From the NCBI RefSeq assembly GCF_019083965.1, contig NZ_JAHRCY010000003.1, forward strand, positions 508,706 to 572,705: 64,000 nucleotides of DNA. The letters run 5' to 3'. The DNA comes from Catellatospora tritici. Its GTDB lineage: Bacteria; Actinomycetota; Actinomycetes; Mycobacteriales; Micromonosporaceae. Shown here piece by piece: positions 56,884 to 64,000 of the stretch. Every line of letters begins with the position of its first letter. Position 1 is the first letter of the stretch. The translations under genes were made by a program, and so were the position numbers. The notes beneath the pieces are model-generated. The model saw nothing but the letters and a program-made list of their open reading frames with translations. It did no database searches and was not told where the DNA came from.

Positions 56884-57441
56884 GTGACCGTTCAGCCCAT
56901 CCGACTCTTCGGGGACCCGGTGCTGCGTACCCCCGCCGACGAGGTGGTCGACTTCGACAAGGAGCTGCGCACCCTCGTGCGCGACCTGACCGAGACCATG
57001 CGCGACGCCGGAGGCGTGGGCCTGGCCGCCCCGCAGATCGGCGTGGGCCTACGCGTGTTCAGCTTCGACGTCGACGACGTGGTCGGGCACCTGATCAACC
57101 CCGTGCTGCACTTCCCCGACGAGGAGGAGATGGACGGCGACGAGGGTTGCCTGTCCGTGCCGGGGCTCTACTACGACACCAAGCGGCGTGCCAACGTGAT
57201 CGCCAAGGGCTTCGCCGAGTCCGGCGACCCGATCCAGATCGTCGGCACCGGCCTGATGTCGCGCTGCATCCAGCACGAGACCGACCACCTCGACGGCGTG
57301 ATCTTCATCGACCGCCTCGACACTCAGTCGCGCAAGACCGCGCTGCGCGACATCCGCCGCGCCGACTGGTACGACCCCACCCGCACCGTGGTCAAGGTGT
57401 CCCCGCACGCCGCCCCGAGCCCGTTCGGCCTGGGTCGGTGA
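56884..57441 (+). CDS. def: peptide deformylase
   Basis: A 185-residue metalloenzyme removing the formyl group from nascent proteins. All three motifs are intact: [11 protein letters not shown] (43-53), EGCLSVPG with metal ligand Cys89, and QHETDHLDG with His131, Glu132 and His135. The GTG at 56884 has AGGAGA upstream. It is followed 4 nt later by fmt, the usual pairing. Confidence 0.97.
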   Translation: MTVQPIRLFGDPVLRTPADEVVDFDKELRTLVRDLTETMRDAGGVGLAAPQIGVGLRVFSFDVDDVVGHLINPVLHFPDEEEMDGDEGCLSVPGLYYDTKRRANVIAKGFAESGDPIQIVGTGLMSRCIQHETDHLDGVIFIDRLDTQSRKTALRDIRRADWYDPTRTVVKVSPHAAPSPFGLGR

Positions 57442-57445
57442 GCTG

Positions 57446-58372
57446 ATGCGCATCGTCTTCGCGGGCACCCCCGAGGTGGCCCTGCCGTCCCTGGACGCGA
57501 TCGCCGACTCCGACCACGAACTGCTGGCCGTGGTCACCCGCCCGGACGCCCCGTCCGGGCGGGGGCGGCAGCTCGTCCGTTCGCACGCGGCCGCGTGGGC
57601 CGACGAGCGCGGCATCGAGGTGCTCACCCCGCAGCGCCCGCGCGAGCCCGAGTTCCTGGACCGGCTGCGCGAGCTCGCCCCCGACTGCGTGCCCGTGGTC
57701 GCCTACGGCGCGCTGGTGCCGCCGGTGGCACTGGAGATTCCGGTGCACGGCTGGGTCAACCTGCACTTCTCGCTGCTGCCCGCCTGGCGCGGCGCCGCGC
57801 CGGTGCAGCACGCGGTGTGGCACGGCGACGAGTTCACCGGCGCCTCGGTGTTCCAACTGGAGGCGGGCCTGGACACCGGCCCGGTGTTCGGCACCCTCAC
57901 CGAGGTGATCCGCCCCACCGACACCTCCGGCGACCTGCTCGGCCGCCTCGCCGTCGACGGCGCGGGCCTGCTGGTGACCGTCCTGGACGCGATCGAGGCC
58001 GGTGCCGCGCGCGCCGTGCCGCAGCCCGCCGACGGGATCACCCTGGCGCCGAAGATCACGGTCGAGGACGCCGAGGTGCGCTGGGACGAGCCCGCGTTCG
58101 CGGTGGACCGGCGCATCCGCGCGACCACGCCCGCCCCGGGCGCGTGGACCACGTTCCGGGGCGAGCGGGTCAAGCTCGGCCCGGCGTCGCCCGCGCCGGA
58201 CGCGCCCGCGCTCAAGCCTGGCGACCTGCTGGTGGAGAAGAAACGCGTGCTGGTGGGCACCGCGACGGCGCCGCTGGCGCTAGGCGAGGTCCGGGCGGCG
58301 GGCAAGAAGGCAATGGCAGCGGTGGACTGGGCCCGCGGAGTGCGGGTCGGTACGGAGGACAGCTTCTCGTGA
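57446..58372 (+). CDS. fmt: methionyl-tRNA formyltransferase
   Basis: A 308-residue enzyme formylating initiator Met-tRNA. It begins [18 protein letters not shown]. The catalytic region has [18 protein letters not shown] (Asn and His) and [11 protein letters not shown] with the catalytic Asp just downstream of TGASVFQ. A C-terminal tRNA-binding domain follows from about 205. Its stop overlaps the rsmB GTG (GTGA). Confidence 0.97.
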   Translation: MRIVFAGTPEVALPSLDAIADSDHELLAVVTRPDAPSGRGRQLVRSHAAAWADERGIEVLTPQRPREPEFLDRLRELAPDCVPVVAYGALVPPVALEIPVHGWVNLHFSLLPAWRGAAPVQHAVWHGDEFTGASVFQLEAGLDTGPVFGTLTEVIRPTDTSGDLLGRLAVDGAGLLVTVLDAIEAGAARAVPQPADGITLAPKITVEDAEVRWDEPAFAVDRRIRATTPAPGAWTTFRGERVKLGPASPAPDAPALKPGDLLVEKKRVLVGTATAPLALGEVRAAGKKAMAAVDWARGVRVGTEDSFS

Positions 58373-59826
58373 CAGGTTTCCGTGGAGGCAGGACCGGTTC
58401 GTCGGGGCACCCGCCGCGACACGACCGTGACAGCCAGGCCGGGCGCGGGCCGCGCGCCGGGCGGCCCGCGCACGATCCGGCCCGGATGGCCGCCTACCAG
58501 GCACTGCTGGCGGTGCACCGCGACGACGCGTACGCCAACCTGATCCTGCCGTCGCTGCTGCGCGAGGCCGGACTGTTCGGCCGCGACGCCGCGTTCGCCA
58601 CCGAGCTGACCTACGGGACGCTGCGTACCCGGGGCACCCTCGACCTGATCATCGCGGCGGCCGCCGACCGGGACGTGTCCCGGATCGACCCGCCCGCCCG
58701 CGACGCGCTGCGTCTGGGGGCGTACCAGGTGCTGCACACCCGGGTGCCCCCGCACGCCGCGGTCGCCTCCACGGTCGACCTGGTGCGCTCGGTCGCGCCC
58801 GGCGCGGCCGGGTTCGCCAACGCGGTGATGCGGCGCATCACCGAGCGCGACCTGGACACCTGGCTGGCCGAGGTGGCCCCGGCCGAGGACGAGGACCCGA
58901 TCGGGCACCTCGCGGTGACCGGCTACCACCCAGAGTGGATCGTGCGGGCGTTCCGGGAGGCGCTGGGCGGCGACCTGGGCGAGACGATGCGGCTGCTGTC
59001 GGCCGACAACGACCGGCCCGAGGTGCACCTGTGCGCCCGGCCGGGGCGGGCCGACGCGGGCGAGCTGGCCGACCACGTCGGCGGGCAGCCGGGCGCGTTC
59101 TCGCCGTACGCGGTGTATCTGCCCGGGGGCTCGCCCGGTGACCTGGTCGAGATCAAGACCGGTCGGGCGCACGTGCAGGACGAGGGCAGCCAGCTGGTGG
59201 CCGCCGCGCTGACCGACGTGCCGCTGGACGGGCGCGACGAGCGGTGGCTGGACCTGTGCGCGGGCCCCGGCGGCAAGGCGGGGCTGCTGGCGGCGCTGGC
59301 TGCCCAGCGTGGCGCCCACCTGACCGCGGTCGAGGTCACCGAGCACCGCGCCGCCATGGTCGCCAACGCCGTGCGCAACCTGCCCGCGACCGTGCTGTGT
59401 ACCGACGGCCGCAGTGTCGGCAGCGACCACGACCTGCCCGAGGGCGGGTTCGACCGGGTGCTGGTCGACGCGCCCTGCACCGGGCTGGGCTCGCTGCGGC
59501 GGCGGCCGGAGTCACGGTGGCGGCGCCAGCCCTCCGACCTGCCGCCGCTGACCAAGCTGCAGCGGGAACTGCTCGGCGCGGCGCTGAAGGCGGTCCGGCC
59601 CGGCGGGCTGGTGGCGTACGTCACGTGCTCGCCGCACCTGGTGGAGACACAGGTCAGCGTCGCCGAGGCGGTGCGCCGGGCGGGACTGGACGTGGAGTTC
59701 GTGGACGCGCGGACGGCGCTGCCCGCGGGCATGCCGGGGCTGGGGGACGGGCCGACGGTGCAGCTGTGGCCGCACCGCCACGGCACCGACGCGATGTTCC
59801 TGGCCCTGCTCCGCCGCACCGCCTGA
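58369..59826 (+). CDS. rsmB: 16S rRNA (cytosine-967-C5)-methyltransferase RsmB
   Basis: A 485-residue SAM-dependent methyltransferase. A basic Gly/Arg-rich N-terminal extension (about 1-40) precedes a NusB-like RNA-binding domain (about 42-175). The Rossmann domain has [15 protein letters not shown] (SAM site), [12 protein letters not shown] with one catalytic Cys, and [13 protein letters not shown] with the second. It is coupled to fmt by a 4-nt overlap. Palindrome D1 follows 8 nt after the stop. Confidence 0.94.
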   Translation: MTGFRGGRTGSSGHPPRHDRDSQAGRGPRAGRPAHDPARMAAYQALLAVHRDDAYANLILPSLLREAGLFGRDAAFATELTYGTLRTRGTLDLIIAAAADRDVSRIDPPARDALRLGAYQVLHTRVPPHAAVASTVDLVRSVAPGAAGFANAVMRRITERDLDTWLAEVAPAEDEDPIGHLAVTGYHPEWIVRAFREALGGDLGETMRLLSADNDRPEVHLCARPGRADAGELADHVGGQPGAFSPYAVYLPGGSPGDLVEIKTGRAHVQDEGSQLVAAALTDVPLDGRDERWLDLCAGPGGKAGLLAALAAQRGAHLTAVEVTEHRAAMVANAVRNLPATVLCTDGRSVGSDHDLPEGGFDRVLVDAPCTGLGSLRRRPESRWRRQPSDLPPLTKLQRELLGAALKAVRPGGLVAYVTCSPHLVETQVSVAEAVRRAGLDVEFVDARTALPAGMPGLGDGPTVQLWPHRHGTDAMFLALLRRTA

Positions 59827-59834
59827 CCTGTGGG

Positions 59835-59878
59835 GAAGGGCCCCTTCTTCGTCGTATTCCGAGAAGAAGGGGCCCTTC
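59835..59878. repeat. palindrome family D, copy D1 (terminator-like)
   Basis: Perfect 16-bp arms GAAGGGCCCCTTCTTC (59835-59850) and GAAGAAGGGGCCCTTC (59863-59878) with a 12-nt loop. Each arm contains the smaller palindrome AAGGGCCCCTT. It begins 8 nt after rsmB and could end that operon. Confidence 0.8.
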
Positions 59879-59903
59879 ATTTCGTCGTTCGGGGTCGGCT
59901 GAG

Positions 59904-59946
59904 TGGGTGGGGGGTGGGGGATTGGGTGCGGGTGTGGGGGGTGGGG
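59904..59946 (+). other. G-run tract with G-quadruplex potential upstream of rpe
   Basis: The plus strand carries eight runs of three or more G separated by 1-3 nt (for example GGGTGGGGGGTGGGGGATTG followed by GG). It ends about 10 nt before the likely rpe -10. The pattern satisfies the classical quadruplex rule at least once and perhaps twice in tandem. Confidence 0.6.
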
Positions 59947-59955
59947 CAGCGTACG

Positions 59956-59961
59956 TAAGCT
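59956..59961 (+). promoter_or_regulatory. -10 element for leaderless rpe
   Basis: TAAGCT lies 7 nt before the GTG at 59969 and no ribosome-binding site is present. Confidence 0.5.
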
Positions 59962-59968
59962 GAGCAGC

Positions 59969-60643
59969 GTGACCGGACCGGACATCGTCATCGCCCCCAG
60001 CATTCTCGCCGCCGACTTCGCCAATCTGGCCGCCGAGGCGAGAGCCGTCGAGGGTGCCGCGGACTGGCTGCACGTGGATGTCATGGACAACCACTTCGTG
60101 CCCAACCTGACCATCGGCCCGGCCGTGGTGGCGAGCCTGCGGGCGACCACGGCCATCCCGTTCGACTGCCACCTGATGATCGAGGACCCGAAGCGGTGGG
60201 CGCCGGGCTACGCGGAGTTGGGCGCGTACAACGTCACGTTCCACGCCGAGGCCTGCGCCGACCCGGTGGCCCTGGCTCGCGACCTGCGTGCGGCGGGCAG
60301 CAAGGCCGGGCTCGCGATCGACCGTGACACCCCGGTCGAGCCGTACCTGGAGCTGCTGCCGCACTTCGACACGCTGCTGATCATGACGATCAAGGCGGGC
60401 TTCGGCGGCCAGCGTTTCCTTCCCGAGCTGCTGGACAAGGTGCGGCTGGCCCGCCGCCACGCCGACGCGGGCCACCTGGAACTGCGGATCGAGGTCGACG
60501 GCGGCATCGCCGACGACACCATCGCGGCGGCGGCCGAGGCGGGCGCCGACGCGTTCGTCGCCGGAACCGCGGTCTATGGCGCCAGCGATCCCGCCGAAGC
60601 CTGTCGTAAACTGCGGGCTCTGGCGCGAGCGGCCACCCGCTAG
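59969..60643 (+). CDS. rpe: ribulose-phosphate 3-epimerase
   Basis: A 224-residue TIM-barrel enzyme of the pentose phosphate pathway. [11 protein letters not shown] begins the barrel. [18 protein letters not shown] has the metal ligands and catalytic Asp, CHLMIEDP and [11 protein letters not shown] follow, and IEVDGGI carries the second catalytic Asp. Ribulose-5-phosphate is also the substrate of RibB, encoded nearby. The GTG at 59969 is supported by the leaderless promoter spacing. Confidence 0.96.
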   Translation: MTGPDIVIAPSILAADFANLAAEARAVEGAADWLHVDVMDNHFVPNLTIGPAVVASLRATTAIPFDCHLMIEDPKRWAPGYAELGAYNVTFHAEACADPVALARDLRAAGSKAGLAIDRDTPVEPYLELLPHFDTLLIMTIKAGFGGQRFLPELLDKVRLARRHADAGHLELRIEVDGGIADDTIAAAAEAGADAFVAGTAVYGASDPAEACRKLRALARAATR

Positions 60644-60672
60644 GCCACATCGGACAGTGGAGGCACGACGGT

Positions 60673-61692
60673 TTGACCACTGAACCACACGGCAGTGCCG
60701 CCGAGGTGATCCTGGTCGTCGACGACGACCCCGACATCGTGCGGGTCGTCGAGGTCAACCTGCGCCTGCACGGCTTCGACGTGATGACCGCGCACAGCGG
60801 CGCCGAAGCGCTGGACGTGCTGGAGAACCGCCGCCCCGACCTGGCCATCGTGGACCTGATGATGCCCGGTATGGACGGGCTGGAGTTGACCCGGCGGCTG
60901 CGCGCCGACCCGATGGTGACCGCGCTGCCGATCATCGTGCTGACCGCCAAGGCGCTCACCTCCGACAAGGTGGCGGGCCTGGCCGCCGGCGCGGACGACT
61001 ACGTGGTCAAGCCGTTCGACACCTCGGAGCTGATCGCCCGGGTGCGCGCCACGCTGCGGCGCAACCAGGAGGCGCGCGAGGTGTCGCCGCTGACCGGCCT
61101 GGCGGGCAACACCCGCATCCTGCGCGAGATCGCCGACCGGCTGAAATCCGGCACCGACTACGCCGTCTGCTACATCGACATCGACCGGTTCAAGGCGGTC
61201 AACGACGTGTACGGCTTCGGCCGGGGCGACCAGTTCATCAGCTCCCTGGCCCGCTCGCTGCGCCGGGCCACCGTCGCCGCCGGGCTGCCCCCGGCCTTCC
61301 TCGGCCACGTCGGCGGCGACGACTTCGTGGTGGTGTGCCACCCGCTGCAGCTCAAGCCGATCACCACCAAGGCGATCCTCGACTTCGAGGCCGCCGCCGA
61401 CGAGCTCTACGACCCGATCGACGCCGCCCGCGGCTACCTGGAGATGGTCGACCGGCGGGGCAAGGTGTTCGAGGTCAACCTGGTCACCCTGTCCATCGGC
61501 GTGGCATTGTCGACCATGCGCGTGTTCGAGCACCCCGGCGAGGTCGTCGCGGTCGCGTCGGAGATGAAGACGAAGGCCAAGAAGGTGCACGGGTCGTACG
61601 TGGCGATCGACCAGCGGACCGATCGGCTGGTGCTCCCCTCCCAACGTGAACCGGAATCCGATGCCGCCGCCGAGGCAGGCTCCGGCGCGTGA
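60673..61692 (+). CDS. response regulator with GGDEF-type output (GGDDF)
   Basis: A 339-residue protein. The receiver domain has acidic DDD (17-19), phospho-acceptor Asp61 (IVDLMMPGMDG) and Lys in VVKPF. A diguanylate-cyclase-like domain follows (about 135-320), with DIDRFKAVNDVYGFGRGD and an active-site loop GGDDF (214-218) instead of GGDEF. No RxxD inhibitory site precedes the loop. Asp for Glu may lower or remove c-di-GMP synthesis, so activity is uncertain. The TTG at 60673 has GGAGG upstream. No kinase is adjacent. Confidence 0.87.
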   Translation: MTTEPHGSAAEVILVVDDDPDIVRVVEVNLRLHGFDVMTAHSGAEALDVLENRRPDLAIVDLMMPGMDGLELTRRLRADPMVTALPIIVLTAKALTSDKVAGLAAGADDYVVKPFDTSELIARVRATLRRNQEAREVSPLTGLAGNTRILREIADRLKSGTDYAVCYIDIDRFKAVNDVYGFGRGDQFISSLARSLRRATVAAGLPPAFLGHVGGDDFVVVCHPLQLKPITTKAILDFEAAADELYDPIDAARGYLEMVDRRGKVFEVNLVTLSIGVALSTMRVFEHPGEVVAVASEMKTKAKKVHGSYVAIDQRTDRLVLPSQREPESDAAAEAGSGA

Positions 61693-61767
61693 CACACTTG
61701 CGTCCCGTCGCCGTCCCTGGCCTGCCCGTGACGCGACGACGGCATGCCGAGGGAGGAGCGAGCGCGG

Positions 61768-62856
61768 ATGGGGCAACTGCCCATGGTCAGCCCGGCTGAG
61801 GACAAGGCGATGGCGCGCGCGATCGAGCTCGCCGCCCGCGGTCTGGGTGCCACCAGCCCCAACCCGGTGTTCGGCTGCGTGATCCTGGACGCGTCCGGCC
61901 AGGTGGTGGGGGAGGGCTTCCACGCGTACGCGGGCGGCCCACACGCCGAGATCGTGGCCCTGGCCCAGGCCGGGGAGAAGGCGCGCGGTGGCACCGCCGT
62001 GGTGACCCTGGAGCCGTGCAACCACACCGGGCGCACCGGCCCGTGCGCGCAGGCGCTGATCCGCGCGGGCGTGTCCCGGGTCGTGATCGCCGTGGCCGAC
62101 CCGAACCCGCTGGCCGCCGGGGGTGCGCAGGCGCTGCGCGACGCCGGGGTCGAGGTGGTCGTCGGCGTGCGCGCCACCGAGGCCGAAGAGGGCAACATCG
62201 CCTGGCTGACCTCGGTGCGGCGCGGGCGGCCGTACCTGATCTGGAAGACCGCCGCGACCATGGACGGGCGCGCGGCCGCCGCCGACGGGTCCAGCATGTG
62301 GATCACGTCCGAGGCGGCGCGGATGGACGTGCACCGGCTGCGCGGCACCGTCGACGCCATCATGATCGGCGTGGGCACGGTGCTGGCCGAGGACCCCCGG
62401 CTCACCGCCCGCGACCTGCGCACCGGCAGCCTGGCCATCCGGCAGCCGCTGCGTGTGGTGATCGACTCGCAGGGGCGTACCCCCGCCGACGCCCGCGTGC
62501 GCGACAGCGCCGCGCCGACCCTGATCGCCACCACCGCGCTGCTCGGCGCGGACGCCGACGGCCGGGTGGACCTGCGGGCGGTGCTGCGTGAGTTGCACCA
62601 CCGGGGCATCCGCAGCGTCCTGCTCGAGGGAGGCCCGCACCTGGCCGGTGCGTTCCTCGCCGCCGGTCTGGTAGACCTGATCGTGTCGTATGTCGCACCC
62701 AAGCTGCTCGGCGACGGCCCCGCCGCGCTGGTCGGCGCGGGCGTGACAACGGTCACGGACGCCATCGATCTGGAAGTGTTAGATGTTGACCGGGTCGGGC
62801 CGGATCTCCGGCTCACCGCACGTCCGCGGGTGAACGCGGACAGCGGCAACCTTTAA
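61768..62856 (+). CDS. ribD: bifunctional riboflavin deaminase/reductase RibD
   Basis: A 362-residue enzyme for steps 2 and 3 of riboflavin synthesis. The deaminase domain has zinc ligands His59 (GGPHAE), Cys84 and Cys93 (LEPCNHTGRTGPC), with catalytic Glu61. The NADPH-dependent reductase domain starts near 165 (LIWKTAATMDGR). The ATG at 61768 is preferred over the ATG at 61744 because GGGAGGAG lies between them. No FMN riboswitch is recognisable upstream. It is followed by ribE after 55 nt with a 14-bp palindrome at 62857-62870. Confidence 0.95.
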   Translation: MGQLPMVSPAEDKAMARAIELAARGLGATSPNPVFGCVILDASGQVVGEGFHAYAGGPHAEIVALAQAGEKARGGTAVVTLEPCNHTGRTGPCAQALIRAGVSRVVIAVADPNPLAAGGAQALRDAGVEVVVGVRATEAEEGNIAWLTSVRRGRPYLIWKTAATMDGRAAAADGSSMWITSEAARMDVHRLRGTVDAIMIGVGTVLAEDPRLTARDLRTGSLAIRQPLRVVIDSQGRTPADARVRDSAAPTLIATTALLGADADGRVDLRAVLRELHHRGIRSVLLEGGPHLAGAFLAAGLVDLIVSYVAPKLLGDGPAALVGAGVTTVTDAIDLEVLDVDRVGPDLRLTARPRVNADSGNL

Positions 62857-62911
62857 CGTCCCCGGGGACGCCAGACGAATAACGCCGCGAGGGCGCGGCA
62901 TAGGAGGACCA

Positions 62912-63517
62912 GTGTTCACCGGCATCGTGGAAGAACTCGGCGAGGTGCTGGGCCTCAGCTGGCAGGGTGACGGGGCGGTGCTGACCGTGCGCGGTCCGCT
63001 GGTCGTCGCCGACGCCAAGCACGGCGACTCCATCGCGGTCAACGGCGTCTGCCTGACCGTGGTGTCCACCTCGGGCGACACCTTCGACACCGAGGTGATG
63101 AAGGAGACGTTCGATCGCAGCTCGCTGGGCGGCATCGCCCCCGGCGACCGGGTCAACCTGGAGCGCGCCGTCAGCGCCCACACCCGGCTGGGCGGCCACA
63201 TCGTGCAGGGCCACGTCGACGGCGTCGGCACCATCGCCGCCAAGCAGCCCGGCGGCGGCTGGGAGGATGTCCGGATCCTGCTCCCGGCGGGCCTGTCGCG
63301 GTACATCGTGGAGAAGGGCTCCATCACCGTCGACGGCATCTCGCTGACCGTGGTCGCGATCGACGACGAGTCGTTCACGGTGAGCCTGATCCCGACCACC
63401 CTGGAGCTCACGACGCTCGGCCACAAGGGCCCCGGCGCGCAGGTGAACCTGGAGGTCGACGTGATCGCCAAGTACGTCGAGAAGCTGGTCGCACCGCACC
63501 TGAAGGACCGCGCATGA
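62912..63517 (+). CDS. ribE: riboflavin synthase alpha chain
   Basis: A 201-residue enzyme that disproportionates two lumazine molecules into riboflavin. It has two tandem lumazine-binding repeats; the first begins [12 protein letters not shown] and the second near residue 95 ([14 protein letters not shown]). The GTG at 62912 has AGGAGG 4 nt upstream. Its stop overlaps ribBA by 4 nt. Named ribE here in the actinobacterial/Bacillus sense; the E. coli equivalent is ribC. Confidence 0.95.
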   Translation: MFTGIVEELGEVLGLSWQGDGAVLTVRGPLVVADAKHGDSIAVNGVCLTVVSTSGDTFDTEVMKETFDRSSLGGIAPGDRVNLERAVSAHTRLGGHIVQGHVDGVGTIAAKQPGGGWEDVRILLPAGLSRYIVEKGSITVDGISLTVVAIDDESFTVSLIPTTLELTTLGHKGPGAQVNLEVDVIAKYVEKLVAPHLKDRA

Positions 63518-64000
63518 GCGAGCACGGTAAGCGAGGACTGGACTCGATCGAGGACGCGATCGCGGCGATCAAGGCGGGCAAGCCCGTCATCGTCGTCGAC
63601 GACGAGGACCGCGAGAACGAGGGCGACCTGATCTTCGCGGCCGAGATGGCCACCCAGGAGCTGGTCGCGTTCACCGTCCGCTACACCTCGGGCTACATCT
63701 GCGTGGCGATCACCGAGGACGAGGCCGACCGGCTCGACCTGCCGCCGATGTACTACACCAACCAGGACCGCCGCGGCACCGCGTACTGCGTGACCGTGGA
63801 CGCTCGCGAGGGCGTCTCCACCGGCATCTCCGCCGCCGACCGGGCCCGCACCCTGCGCCTGCTCGGCGACCCGCAGACCCGCTCGGCCGACCTGGCCCGC
63901 CCCGGCCACGTGGTGCCGTTGCGCGCCAAGACCGGCGGCGTGCTGCGCCGCCCCGGCCACACCGAGTCCGGCGTCGACCTGGCCCAGCTCGCGGGTCTGC
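63514..64000 (+). CDS. ribBA: 3,4-dihydroxy-2-butanone-4-phosphate synthase, probably RibBA (partial)
   Basis: The first 162 codons are present and the gene runs off the window. [20 protein letters not shown], then [17 protein letters not shown] is the RibB signature with the metal-binding acidic residues. The substrate loop [18 protein letters not shown] and [23 protein letters not shown] follow. Fusion to GTP cyclohydrolase II is expected from the family and context but lies outside the window. ATGA overlap with ribE. Confidence 0.93.
   Translation, partial: MSEHGKRGLDSIEDAIAAIKAGKPVIVVDDEDRENEGDLIFAAEMATQELVAFTVRYTSGYICVAITEDEADRLDLPPMYYTNQDRRGTAYCVTVDAREGVSTGISAADRARTLRLLGDPQTRSADLARPGHVVPLRAKTGGVLRRPGHTESGVDLAQLAGL

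Noticed and set aside
61693..61767. FMN riboswitch upstream of ribD
   Set aside because: The gap is too short and contains none of the conserved RFN-element segments.

Overview
This is a G+C-rich actinobacterial chromosome segment. It carries BldD (the c-di-GMP-binding developmental regulator), mIHF, DUF948 and GPGG-type small membrane proteins, a PyrR-led pyr operon, an ATPase-dead PriA, and many GTG/TTG starts. Gene order (rarA, ruvX, mltG, aroE, aroCKBQ, efp, nusB, bldD, pyrR-B-C-carAB-pyrD-pyrF, mihF, gmk, rpoZ, coaBC, metK, priA, def, fmt, rsmB, rpe, rib) matches a core-chromosome neighbourhood of mycelial actinomycetes. A Micromonosporaceae-like host is my best inference. I see no rRNA, tRNA, CRISPR array, transposase or prophage gene.

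Layout. 1-8 kb: the Rel (p)ppGpp enzyme, a 48-residue GPGG membrane protein, three tandem membrane-anchored cyclophilins (the third has lost catalytic residues), a metallo-beta-lactamase hydrolase and hisS. 8-17 kb: a GH3 N-acetylglucosaminidase behind an AT-rich direct repeat, an OmpR-type two-component pair, a Pro-rich membrane protein, an AA10 LPMO with a cell-wall-anchor-like tail, aspS, an SDR protein and an M50B-like membrane protein. 17-28 kb: GNAT, rarA, a repeat-rich membrane protein, DUF948 and DUF6167 proteins, ruvX, then three mltG-type genes, two of them flanking aroE. alaS, which normally sits between the DUF6167 gene and ruvX, is not here. 28-33 kb: a GDPD phosphodiesterase and aroC-aroK-aroB-aroQ. 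32.6-37.1 kb: an accessory block with two divergent lipoprotein genes, a short WhiA-like LAGLIDADG-fold protein and a second two-component pair. 37-50 kb: efp, nusB, bldD and the translationally coupled pyr operon, with bioA inserted between pyrD and pyrF. 50-64 kb: mihF, gmk, rpoZ, coaBC, metK, priA, def, fmt, rsmB, rpe, a REC-GGDEF protein and ribD-ribE-ribBA, the last running off the window.

The most interesting unexplained structure is a set of interspersed long palindromes lying just downstream of genes. Family A (core TTGCCGGGCAA, three copies) and family B (core TGGCCTATCC, two copies) recur inside this window; family C is one copy of similar architecture. Copies share arm sequence but not loops, and most arm differences in B and D are G-U compatible. 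They look like REP-like elements or 3'-end RNA structures. Other points of note are a PyrR-type RNA site next to the pyrR ribosome-binding site, a recurring TANNNT-N6/7-start signature for leaderless mRNAs, dyads in divergent promoters, and a structured 3' region after mihF.

All coordinates, motifs and arm matches were read by eye. Family names come from recognised motifs, not from searches.
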